A stretch of DNA of 64,000 nt from Microlunatus antarcticus (GTDB lineage Bacteria; Actinomycetota; Actinomycetes; Propionibacteriales; Propionibacteriaceae): NCBI RefSeq assembly GCF_014193425.1, contig NZ_JACHZG010000001.1, forward strand, positions 2,976,001 through 3,040,000, written 5' to 3'. Made by a program: the position numbers and the translations under genes. The stretch's first letter is position 1, and each line of letters begins with the position of its first letter. Below, piece after piece: positions 16,683-24,306 of the stretch. A model generated the notes under the pieces. It did no database searches, was not told the DNA's origin, and saw only the letters and a list, made by a program, of their open reading frames with translations.

Positions 16683-19600
16683 TTGCGCTCCGCCGCACCT
16701 CTTTCGTCCACGCACGCACGGTCCAGGGAGGCCCGGCCCACCTCGGCCCGTACGCGGCTCGCCGCCACGGGCGCCGTCACCGCGCTCGCCGTCGTGGGTG
16801 CTCTGCTGGTCCCAGCCCCCGCGCAGGCGGCCAGCACGGTCGGTGCGGGGACGTGGGAGAACACGTCGTCCGTCATCAAGTACAAGGGCAGCTGGAAGAC
16901 GTCGAAGTCGAGCCAGGACTCCGGCGGCTCGGTCCGGCGCCTGAACGCGTCCGGCTACGCGCAGCTGACCTTCACCACCTCGGGCGTCCGCTGGGTGACC
17001 CGCAAGACCAGCGGTTCGGGCATCGCCGACGTCTACGTCGACGGCACCAAGAAGGCGACCGTCGACCTCTACTCCCCGACCACCCAGCGGCAGCAGGTCG
17101 CGTACGAGGTGACCGGCCTGCCGACCGCGGGCACGCACACGATCAAGATCGTCCGCACGGGCAAGAAGAACGCGAAGTCCTCGGGCAAGAGCATCCAGCT
17201 CGACGCCTTCGTCACCCCCGACGTCGTCGCACCGGCGGCCCCGAGCGGACTCACCTCCAAGATCACCGGCGACGACGTGACCCTGACCTGGTCCGCGAAC
17301 GCCGAGAGCGACGTGAAGAGCTACCAGGTCTTCCGCCGCGTGGGGACCCGCGGCGACCGCACCCTGATCGCGACGACGACCGCCAAGGTGCGCACCGCCA
17401 CCGACCCCGGCCGCCTGCCCGGCGAGACCGACCTCTACGACGTCGTGGCGACCGACACCTCCGGCAACGTCTCCCCCGCGTCGTCGGCCCTGTCCGTGCA
17501 GCTGCCGATCACGCCCCGCGGCGCGGGCACCTACGACGAGAAGAACCCGGCGGTCGGCCTGCGCGGCCCGTGGACGTCGACCAGCTCCACCCAGGACGTC
17601 GCCGGCGCCCACGCCTCGCTCAAGGCGGCCGGCTACGCGCAGCTCACCTTCAGCACGAGCTCGATCCGCTGGATCTCGCGTCTCGACAGCTACTCCGGCA
17701 TCGCCGACGTCTACCTCGACGGGGTCAAGCAGACCAGCGTCGACCTCTACGCGGCGACCGCGAAGGCCCAGTACGTCGCGTACGAGGTCAAGGACCTGCC
17801 CGCCGGCCCGCACACGTTGCGGGTCGTCTGGACGGGGACCAAGAACCCGGCGGCGAGCGCCACCACCATCACCCTCGACGCCTTCGTCGCCCCGGACCTC
17901 GTCGCACCGGCGGCCCCGACCGGCCTCACCGCCGTGGCCTCGGGGACCGACGTCGTCCTGACGTGGGCCAGGAGCACCGAGCCGGACCTCACGACCTACG
18001 AGGTCCGGGAGCGCGAGGGATCGAGCACGACCCTGCGCTCGGTCGGCACCTTCCCCGCCGGGACGACGACCACCACCGTGCTCGGTCGGGCCCAGGGCAG
18101 CACGTTCACCTACGACCTCGTCGCCACGGACACCTCCGGCAACGTCTCGGCGCCGTCCCGGGGCGCGTCGGTCACCATCCCGATCAAGCCCGAGGGCGCG
18201 GGAACGTACGAGAACGACAGCGCGGAGGTCACCCTCGACGGCACGTGGTCGGTCATCCCCTCCAAGCTGGACTCCGGCGGTTCCTACTCCTCCCTGGACG
18301 GGCCCGGCTTCGCCCAGGTCTCGTTCAACACCAGCGGCATCCGCTGGATCAGCCGGGTCAACAACTACTCCGGCATCGCCGACGTCTACCTCGACGGCGT
18401 GAAGCAGAAGAGCGTCGACCTCTACTCGCCCTCGACGAAGTTCCAGCAGGTCGTCTACGAGGTCAAGGGCCTGCCGGAGACGCCCCACACGCTCCGCATC
18501 GTCCGCACCGGGACCAAGAGCCCGAGCTCGAACAGCACCCAGATCCTGCTCGACGCCTTCCTCGCGCCCAACGTCTTCCCGCCGGCCGCACCGCGCGACG
18601 TCGCGCCGACGCCCGTCCCTGGCGGGGTGCAGCTGGACTGGACCGCGAGCCCGGAGGCCGACGTCAGCAGCTACCGCGTCTACCGCGGGGCGGCCACCGG
18701 GAACCTGACCGCAGTCGGGACCCAGCCGGCCGACGACACCGACTACGTCGACACCGGCCTGCAGCCGGGCGCGACCTACCGCTACCAGGTCACCGCCCTC
18801 AACACGAGCGGCACCGAGTCCGCCCGTTCGGAGATCATCACGACGACGGTGCCGATGACCGCCCTGCCCGCCGGCACCTACGAGGACGGCAGCCCGAGCG
18901 TCACCCAGCAGGGCGACTGGACCAAGGCGTCCTCGACGTACGACAGCGGCGGCTCGATCTCGAGCCTGACCGGCACGGGCTACGCCGAGATGTCGTTCGC
19001 GACGAGCGGCATCCGGTGGGTCACCCGGACCAACGCCTACTCCGGCATCGCCGACGTCTGGATCGACGGCCGCAAGCAGGAGAGCGTCGACCTCTACAGC
19101 GCGGGCACCAAGACCGGGCAGACCGTCTTCGAGGTCAAGGGCCTGAGCGAGACCGGCCACACCATCCGGATCGCGTGGACCGGCACCAAGAACGCCGCGT
19201 CGACCGGCAAGGGCATCAGCCTCGACGCCTTCGTTGCCCCGGACATCTACGCCCCGGCGGCGCCGCAGGCCCTGACGGAGACGCCCGTCCGCAGCGGCGT
19301 GAAGCTGCTCTGGAAGAAGAACGCGGAGCGCGACGTCGCCTCCTACCGGCTGCTCCGGCGTACGGCCGGCTCCTCGACCGCCGTCCTCGTCGGCACGACC
19401 GACCCGGCCACGACGTCCTTCACCGACGTCGGCCTGGCGAACGGGGTGAGCTACTCCTGGACGGTCGTGGCCCGGGACACGTCGGGGAACGACTCGCCCG
19501 CCTCGAACGCGGCGGTGCTGACCACGGGCGGGGACCCGTACGCGACCTTCGCCTACCGCTACGCGAAGTGCCCGACGGCGACCGTCACGGTCTCGACGCG

Positions 19601-20459
19601 CGCCCAGCTGCTCACGGCCATCAAGGCGGGCACGTCCGGCACGGTGATCAGGCTCAACCCGGGCAGCTACGGCTCCGGCTACCTGATCAACACCAAGGCC
19701 ACCGCCGCCAACCCGATGTGGATCTGCGGGCCCGACACCGCGGTCTTCGACAACAACGACTTCACCAAGGGCTACGGGTTCCAGGTGAACGGGGCCAACA
19801 ACGTGGTCCTGGCCGGCATGACCGTCCGCAACGTGCAGAAGGGCGTCTCCGTGCAGTACGCGAAGAACGTCACGATCGCGGACATGCGGGTCGAGCGGAT
19901 CGGCGACGAGGCGATCCACCTGAAGAACATGACCACCGACAGCACGGTGATCGGCAACAGCGTCGACACGACTGGGCTGAACGCCAAGAACTACGGCGAG
20001 GGCGTCTACATCGGCACCGCGCAGGGCAACTGGTGCAAGTACAACAACTGCCAGCCCGACAACAGCGACCGCAACGTCGTCGCCTACAACGTGATCAAGA
20101 ACAACACGGCGGAGTCGATCGAGGCCAAGGCCGGCACCAACGACGGCACCATGTGGAAGAACACGATGGACGGGTCGACGATCACCGCCGACGACGCCGA
20201 CTCGCTGATCCAGATCATGGGCAGCGGCTGGGTCGTGGCGGGGAGCAAGGGCAGCAACAGCCCCGAGGACGCGATCCAGATCTGGAACACCGACGACGGC
20301 AGCTACGGCTTCGACAACGTCGTCTACGACAACGCCGTCGCCGTCGGCCCGCCGCCCGGCTACGTCGTCCACCTGCCCTACGTCAACGACGGGAACGTCG
20401 CCGGCTGCGACAACAGCCGGGGGGCCAAGGGCCTGTCGAACGTGCCCTGCCAGAACTGA
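16683..20459 (+). CDS. Large secreted protein: four Gal-binding-like/FN3 repeats and a right-handed beta-helix
   Basis: A 1258-residue exported protein. The signal peptide covers about 1-49 (AVTALAVVGALLVPAPAQA). Four tandem units of ~225 residues begin near 54, 281, 506 and 730. Each has a beta-sandwich module (GTYE..., RWISR, GIADVYLDG, VDLYS, LDAFVAPD) followed by an FN3 domain with DTSGNVS. The last ~300 residues form a pectate-lyase-like beta-helix (FDNNDFTKGYGFQVNGANN, NVVAYNVIKNN) with several cysteines, probably in disulfides. The start appears to be TTG at 16683 after GAAGGG. A carbohydrate-active surface or secreted enzyme is likely; no family could be fixed. Confidence 0.8.
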   Translation: MRSAAPLSSTHARSREARPTSARTRLAATGAVTALAVVGALLVPAPAQAASTVGAGTWENTSSVIKYKGSWKTSKSSQDSGGSVRRLNASGYAQLTFTTSGVRWVTRKTSGSGIADVYVDGTKKATVDLYSPTTQRQQVAYEVTGLPTAGTHTIKIVRTGKKNAKSSGKSIQLDAFVTPDVVAPAAPSGLTSKITGDDVTLTWSANAESDVKSYQVFRRVGTRGDRTLIATTTAKVRTATDPGRLPGETDLYDVVATDTSGNVSPASSALSVQLPITPRGAGTYDEKNPAVGLRGPWTSTSSTQDVAGAHASLKAAGYAQLTFSTSSIRWISRLDSYSGIADVYLDGVKQTSVDLYAATAKAQYVAYEVKDLPAGPHTLRVVWTGTKNPAASATTITLDAFVAPDLVAPAAPTGLTAVASGTDVVLTWARSTEPDLTTYEVREREGSSTTLRSVGTFPAGTTTTTVLGRAQGSTFTYDLVATDTSGNVSAPSRGASVTIPIKPEGAGTYENDSAEVTLDGTWSVIPSKLDSGGSYSSLDGPGFAQVSFNTSGIRWISRVNNYSGIADVYLDGVKQKSVDLYSPSTKFQQVVYEVKGLPETPHTLRIVRTGTKSPSSNSTQILLDAFLAPNVFPPAAPRDVAPTPVPGGVQLDWTASPEADVSSYRVYRGAATGNLTAVGTQPADDTDYVDTGLQPGATYRYQVTALNTSGTESARSEIITTTVPMTALPAGTYEDGSPSVTQQGDWTKASSTYDSGGSISSLTGTGYAEMSFATSGIRWVTRTNAYSGIADVWIDGRKQESVDLYSAGTKTGQTVFEVKGLSETGHTIRIAWTGTKNAASTGKGISLDAFVAPDIYAPAAPQALTETPVRSGVKLLWKKNAERDVASYRLLRRTAGSSTAVLVGTTDPATTSFTDVGLANGVSYSWTVVARDTSGNDSPASNAAVLTTGGDPYATFAYRYAKCPTATVTVSTRAQLLTAIKAGTSGTVIRLNPGSYGSGYLINTKATAANPMWICGPDTAVFDNNDFTKGYGFQVNGANNVVLAGMTVRNVQKGVSVQYAKNVTIADMRVERIGDEAIHLKNMTTDSTVIGNSVDTTGLNAKNYGEGVYIGTAQGNWCKYNNCQPDNSDRNVVAYNVIKNNTAESIEAKAGTNDGTMWKNTMDGSTITADDADSLIQIMGSGWVVAGSKGSNSPEDAIQIWNTDDGSYGFDNVVYDNAVAVGPPPGYVVHLPYVNDGNVAGCDNSRGAKGLSNVPCQN
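16839..19530 (+). repeat. Four tandem ~675-bp protein-coding repeats
   Basis: Unit starts are about 16839, 17521, 18193 and 18867. Every unit encodes the same order of landmarks: G-T-[WY]-[ED], a W in a strand, IRW[IV][ST]R, GIADVY[VL]DG, VDLY, LDAF, then an FN3 domain. Units are clearly diverged at DNA level, so the duplication is old and kept by selection. Boundaries are approximate. Confidence 0.75.
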
Positions 20460-20462
20460 GCC

Positions 20463-20502
20463 CGGCACCCCGTCTCCGACCTTCGGAGGAGGCGGGGTGC
20501 CG
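20463..20502 (+). terminator. Strong rho-independent-like hairpin after the beta-helix gene
   Basis: CGGCACCCCG (20463-20472) pairs with CGGGGTGCCG (20493-20502), and CTCCGA with TCGGAG extends the stem. The hairpin begins 4 bp after the stop codon. There is no T-run, as usual in high-GC actinobacteria. It separates the beta-helix gene from the CPBP gene. Confidence 0.75.
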
Positions 20503-20543
20503 ACCTGCGCGCGATGCGTCGGCGGCCGCGCCTGCCTAGCGTG

Positions 20544-21446
20544 ATGATCATGATCACCGAAAACGAACGGGCCGTTCCTCCCGCCGACCCTTCCACCGAC
20601 CTGGCTGCACCACCCGCACCCCGCGTCCGTTGGGCCGCCGTCGTCACCTTCCTGCTGGTGGCGTACGGCGGCGGCTGGCTGATCGCCCTGCCGCTGTGGC
20701 GCAGCGGCGGCCTGGCGAACCCGCTCTTCCTGCCCCTCGGGCTCGCCGTGATGCTCACCCCGACGCTGGCCGCCCTGGTCGCCACCCTCGTCGTCGTCCG
20801 GCCGGCCCGACCGGCCCGGTTCCTGGGGCTGGCCCCCGTCCGGCCGTGGCGGCGTACGGCGGGCTACGCCCTGCTCGGCTTCGTGGGCGTGCAGGTGCTC
20901 GGTCTGCTGGCCATCGGTCTCGCCTGGGTCCTCGGCGTGACCCCGGTGCACCTGGCGCCCGGCACCTGGCCCTCCCTCGTCTCCATGCAGCTGCTCGGCC
21001 TGCTCGTCACCGTCGCGGCGCTCGGCGAGGAGATCGGGTGGCGCGGCTTCCTGCTGCCGGCGCTGCGCCCCCTCGGGACCGGCCGCGCGCTGCTGCTCTC
21101 CGGGCTGGTCTGGGGTCCGTGGCACGCGCCGCTCGTGCTGCTCGGCTACAACTACGGCACCACGAACCCGTCCGCGCTGATCATGATGACCGTCACGACG
21201 ATCTTGATGGGCGTGCTCTTCGGCTGGCTGCGGCTGCGATCGGCGTCGGTCTACCCGTCCGCGTTCGCGCACGGTGCCCTCAACGCGAGCGGCGGGACGC
21301 TGCTCGCGGTCTTCGTGCCCGGCGCAGCGGGCGTCGCGCCCTCGGTCCTGGGCTGGGTCGGCTGGCTCGTCGTCGCCCTCGTCGTCGTTGCGCTGGTCGC
21401 CGCCCGCTCGTTCCGGTGGGCCCGTCCCGGGGCGGCGACGTCCTGA
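20544..21446 (+). CDS. CPBP-family intramembrane metalloprotease
   Basis: A 300-residue membrane protein with about eight spans and the CPBP (Abi/CAAX protease) motifs: EEIGWRGFLLP (motif 1, EExxxR), GPWHAPLVLLG (motif 2 histidine) and HGALNASGG (motif 3). These residues form a metal-binding protease site inside the membrane. Members act in CAAX processing, bacteriocin self-immunity or membrane signalling. Start is ATG 20544, with ATG 20550 possible; no good ribosome site is visible, so a leaderless message is possible. It stands directly upstream of a two-component system and may be cotranscribed. Confidence 0.85.
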   Translation: MIMITENERAVPPADPSTDLAAPPAPRVRWAAVVTFLLVAYGGGWLIALPLWRSGGLANPLFLPLGLAVMLTPTLAALVATLVVVRPARPARFLGLAPVRPWRRTAGYALLGFVGVQVLGLLAIGLAWVLGVTPVHLAPGTWPSLVSMQLLGLLVTVAALGEEIGWRGFLLPALRPLGTGRALLLSGLVWGPWHAPLVLLGYNYGTTNPSALIMMTVTTILMGVLFGWLRLRSASVYPSAFAHGALNASGGTLLAVFVPGAAGVAPSVLGWVGWLVVALVVVALVAARSFRWARPGAATS

Positions 21447-21476
21447 TCGCGGGCACGGCGTACGGATACTGAGCGG

Positions 21477-22823
21477 GTGACCGAGGTGCGGACGCACGGC
21501 CGGCTCGACGCCCGGCTGGACCGGGCCGGGCTGCGGACCGTGCTCGCGCGGGACACCGCCCTCGCCGTCGTCGTCGCCGCCCTCACCGTCGCGGGGCTGG
21601 CCGCGCTGACCGGCCCGCTCGCGAGCGAGCTGGACGTCCGGCTGACCCCGGTGCAGCACGCCCTGCTCCTGGTCGTCGCGGCCGCGCAGTCCCTGGCTCT
21701 CGCCGTACGCCGCGTCCGGCCCGCCGCCTGCCTGTTGCTGGTGGCGGTGCTGCAGGTGCTCCTCAGCGCCACCGTGGCGGACCAGGCGACGGTCCGCGGC
21801 GTCGCCGGCCTGGTCGCCTTCTACACCGCCGGGACGTGCCTGCCGCTGGCCCGGCTCGTGGGCTGGGGCGCGCTCGCGCTGGTCGTCGAGGTCGTGGGCA
21901 CGCCGCTCGTCGACCTGGCGCTGCGAGCGGCGCTGCCGGGCCGGGCGGCCGCCGGGACCGTCCCAGGGACGGGCACCTGGGTGGTGTCGGCCGTCGCCGT
22001 GGTGCTGCTCTGCGTGGCGGCCGCGGCAGCGGGGGTCGCGGTCGCGACCCGGCGGGAGAATGTCGCGCTGCTCGAGGCGCGGGCGGCGGCCGTGGAGGCG
22101 GGCCGAGAGGCCGACACCCGGCGGGCGGTCGAGGCCGAGCGCCTGCGCATGGCGCGCGAGCTGCACGACGTCGCCGCGCACCACCTGACCGGCCTGCTCG
22201 TCCAGGCCTCCGCCGCCGAGCGGCTCGTGGGCGCCGACCCGGAGGCCGCCCGGCGGGCCGTCCTCGAGGTCCGCGCCCAGGGCCGCCAGGCCCTCGACAA
22301 CCTGCGCGCCGTGGTCGGCGTCCTCCGGCAGCACGGCGGCGGGACCGGCGCCGTGGGCACCGCCGGGGCCCTCGACCTCGACCCCGTCCCCGGCCTGGCG
22401 GTGCTGCCCGGCCTGATCGACGCCGCGCGGGGGCTCGGCGACCCGGTTCGGCTGGAGGTGGTCGGCACGCCCGTTCCGCTGGCCCCCGTCGCCGACGTGA
22501 CCGCCTACCGCGTCGCGCAGGAGGCGCTCAGCAACGCGCGGCAGCACGCCCCGCAGCAGGAGGTCGTCGTCACGCTCACCTACACCGACGACGCCGTACG
22601 GCTGTGCGTCGTGAGCGGCAGCCCTGACCCAGCAGCGACGCCCGTCCCAGACCCCGGGGTGCGGGTCGGCTTCGGGCTCGCCGGCATGCGGGAGCGGGCG
22701 GCTCTGGTCGGCGGGGTGCTGGAGGCGGGACCCGTCCCCGGTCCGGCCTGGCGCGTCGCCCTCCTCCTCCCCCGGCCCGGACCCGGCACGGCCCTCGACG
22801 ACGCGGACGCGGGCCTCCGATGA
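21477..22823 (+). CDS. Two-component sensor histidine kinase (NarL/DesK-type, HisKA_3)
   Basis: A 448-residue kinase. The N-terminal ~190 residues hold about five membrane spans without a large extracellular sensor. The HisKA_3 dimerisation box has RELHDVAAHHLTGLLVQ with the phospho-accepting His, and the HATPase domain shows NARQHAP (N box) and GFGLAGMRER (G box). It starts with GTG at 21477. The stop overlaps the response-regulator start by 4 bp (ATGA), so the two are a pair. The signal is unknown; lack of a sensor domain suggests it reads membrane state or a partner such as the CPBP protein. Confidence 0.9.
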   Translation: MTEVRTHGRLDARLDRAGLRTVLARDTALAVVVAALTVAGLAALTGPLASELDVRLTPVQHALLLVVAAAQSLALAVRRVRPAACLLLVAVLQVLLSATVADQATVRGVAGLVAFYTAGTCLPLARLVGWGALALVVEVVGTPLVDLALRAALPGRAAAGTVPGTGTWVVSAVAVVLLCVAAAAAGVAVATRRENVALLEARAAAVEAGREADTRRAVEAERLRMARELHDVAAHHLTGLLVQASAAERLVGADPEAARRAVLEVRAQGRQALDNLRAVVGVLRQHGGGTGAVGTAGALDLDPVPGLAVLPGLIDAARGLGDPVRLEVVGTPVPLAPVADVTAYRVAQEALSNARQHAPQQEVVVTLTYTDDAVRLCVVSGSPDPAATPVPDPGVRVGFGLAGMRERAALVGGVLEAGPVPGPAWRVALLLPRPGPGTALDDADAGLR

Positions 22824-23488
22824 TCCGCCTGGTGCTGGTCGACGACCAGGCCGTCATCCGCGCCGGCTTCCGAGTGATCTTCGAGAGCGAGGGCGACCTC
22901 GAGGTGGTCGGCGAGGCCTCCACCGGACCGGATGCCGTGGCGGTCGTCGCCCGGACGCGTCCGGACGTCGTCTGCATGGACGTGCGCATGCCCGGCGGGG
23001 ACGGCCTCGCCGCGACCCGGCGCATCCTCGCCGCTGGCCCCGACGCCCCCGCGGTGCTCGTCGTCACCACCTTCGACCTCGACGAGTACGTCTTCGGCGC
23101 CCTGGAAGCCGGCGCCAGCGGGTTCCTGCTCAAGGACGCCGAGCCCGACGAGCTCGTCGACGCCGTACGCCGGCTGGCCGCCGGCGCCGGCCTCCTGGAC
23201 CAGGCGGTCACGAGGCGGGTGATCGCCGAGTTCGCGCGCCGGCACGCCGTACCCGAGCCGGGCGCCGCGCCCGCCGGGCTGACCGCCCGCGAGGCCGACA
23301 TCGTGCGCGTGCTCGCGCAGGGCCGGTCCAACGAGGAGATCGCGCGCGAGCTGTTCATCGAGACGAGCACGGTGAAGTCCCACCTCACCCGGGCGATGGC
23401 CAAGATCGGCACCCGGGACCGGCTGCAGACCGTGGTCTGGGCCTACCGGAACGGCGTCGCGAGGATCACGGACGCCGACGACCGGTAG
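22820..23488 (+). CDS. LuxR/NarL-family response regulator
   Basis: A 222-residue regulator. The receiver domain has the acidic pair DD near residues 8-9, the phosphorylated Asp54 in MDVRMPGGDG, Thr/Ser in VTTFD and Lys in LLKDAEPDEL. The C-terminal LuxR helix-turn-helix (about 150-215) has LTAREADIVRVLAQGRSNEEIA and TVKSHLTRAMAKIGTRDR. It is translationally coupled to the kinase. Targets are unknown; the CPBP gene just upstream is a natural candidate. Confidence 0.92.
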   Translation: MIRLVLVDDQAVIRAGFRVIFESEGDLEVVGEASTGPDAVAVVARTRPDVVCMDVRMPGGDGLAATRRILAAGPDAPAVLVVTTFDLDEYVFGALEAGASGFLLKDAEPDELVDAVRRLAAGAGLLDQAVTRRVIAEFARRHAVPEPGAAPAGLTAREADIVRVLAQGRSNEEIARELFIETSTVKSHLTRAMAKIGTRDRLQTVVWAYRNGVARITDADDR

Positions 23489-23564
23489 GGCGAGCCGCGG
23501 CTGCGTCGGTCGTCGCTAAGCCGTCAAGCCCTCAGGTGTTGAGCGAAGGGCCCCTGGCCGGCAC

Positions 23565-23780
23565 CTAGAACGGGGTGAAGACGAGCCCGAAGACGTCCGC
23601 GCACTCCTGGCACGAGCCCAGCCGGGCCGCGGGGTCGAGGGGTGCGGTCCACTCGGCCGCCGTCCCCTCCGCGGTCCGCCCGCACGGCTTCACCGACCCG
23701 AACCGGGTCGGGACCCGGCAGCGACCCGGGTCCGTACGCGTCGGCGTCGGCACGGCGAACAGCTCGATCTGGTCGGACAC
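23565..23780 (-). CDS. Small Cys-containing hypothetical protein (71 aa)
   Basis: I do not recognise this protein. It starts with GTG at 23780 behind AGGATGGGCAGGT and reads MSDQIELFAVPTP. It has four cysteines (GRCRVP, KPCGRT and CQECADVF), which could bind zinc in a ribbon-like fold, and it ends in a hydrophobic tail. It converges with the response regulator gene. The ordered Cys spacing and good ribosome site support a real gene; homologues were not checked. Confidence 0.5.
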   Translation of the reverse strand: MSDQIELFAVPTPTRTDPGRCRVPTRFGSVKPCGRTAEGTAAEWTAPLDPAARLGSCQECADVFGLVFTPF

Positions 23781-24037
23781 CTGCCCATCCTGCCGCGTTC
23801 ACGCGGCGCAGCCCTCGCCTCGCTGCACCCGTTGCACTCCCCCGCACCGACTCCTGCCCCACGTTCGCTCGACCTTGTGGCGTTCGCTCGTGCTGCAACA
23901 CGAGCAAAGGCGGCAAAAGCGAGCAAAGAGCTCCGGGTGGGGCGCAGGCGGGCGAGCGGCGCGGGCGTACGCGGTCAGCTGTCGGCCGACCGGCACACCC
24001 ATCGCGAACCCTGATGCGAACCCATCACCGATCGCGG
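23781..24037. other. Intergenic region with AAAG/GAGC repeats upstream of the sulfur operon
   Basis: No gene is supported here. The stretch holds a hairpin GCTCGTG (23886-23892) / CACGAGC (23899-23905). Around it are short direct repeats: GTTCGCTCG twice near 23865-23890, and GAGCAAAG/GCGAGCAAAG at 23902-23930. It is less GC-rich than its surroundings. These may be regulator sites for the downstream promoter. Confidence 0.35.
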
Positions 24038-24067
24038 TTGGAACTCTCACCCGACATTCCCTAGTCT
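24038..24067 (+). promoter_or_regulatory. Promoter giving a leaderless transcript of the leader peptide
   Basis: TTGGAA (24038-24043) and TAGTCT (24062-24067) are 18 bp apart. The -10 hexamer ends 6 bp before the ATG at 24074, exactly where transcription would begin on the A of the start codon. Such leaderless starts are common in actinobacteria. Confidence 0.55.
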
Positions 24068-24073
24068 CTTGCT

Positions 24074-24166
24074 ATGGAACACGCACCGGACCGCGCCGTC
24101 AGCGCTGCACGGGTGGTTCCGGTCGAGATGCCGGGCGCCGCCGTGCGCGGTCCCCGATGTCTCTGA
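24074..24166 (+). CDS. Putative cysteine-responsive leader peptide (30 aa)
   Basis: A 30-codon ORF starts at the predicted transcription start and ends Arg-Cys-Leu. Actinobacterial sulfur operons often carry leaderless short ORFs with Cys codons near the end; ribosome stalling at those codons during cysteine shortage raises downstream expression (known for mycobacteria). Here there is only one Cys codon, so attenuation strength is uncertain. A hairpin at 24195-24218 follows. The next gene encodes a flavin monooxygenase typical of organosulfur use. The peptide call is based on position and ending, not on homology search. Confidence 0.55.
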   Translation: MEHAPDRAVSAARVVPVEMPGAAVRGPRCL

Positions 24167-24194
24167 CCCTGCTGCGCGCCCGCTGACCGACCAC

Positions 24195-24218
24195 CCGGAG
24201 CCCCTCTGAGGACTCCGG
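24195..24218 (+). promoter_or_regulatory. Hairpin between leader peptide and monooxygenase gene
   Basis: CCGGAG (24195-24200) pairs with CTCCGG (24213-24218), with CCTC/GAGG able to extend the stem inside the loop. It starts 29 bp after the leader stop codon and could be the attenuator whose folding depends on ribosome position. No T-run follows. Confidence 0.4.
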
Positions 24219-24306
24219 CCGGGCCCTGCGCCACGGACCTCCGCGTCCGCCCTGCTCGCTCACGCCCGTCCCGACCGCACGCGGTCGCACCCCTCGAGGA
24301 ACCTCC

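Noticed and set aside
16454-20539. Even longer open frame overlapping the beta-helix gene in another frame
   Set aside because: The translation is Arg-rich without signal peptide or domain. The 16683 frame has a signal peptide, four regular repeats and a beta-helix.
24157-24186. Nine-codon ORF MSLTLLRAR overlapping the leader peptide
   Set aside because: It has no Cys codon and no ribosome site. The leaderless ORF at 24074 is placed exactly at a promoter and ends with a Cys codon.
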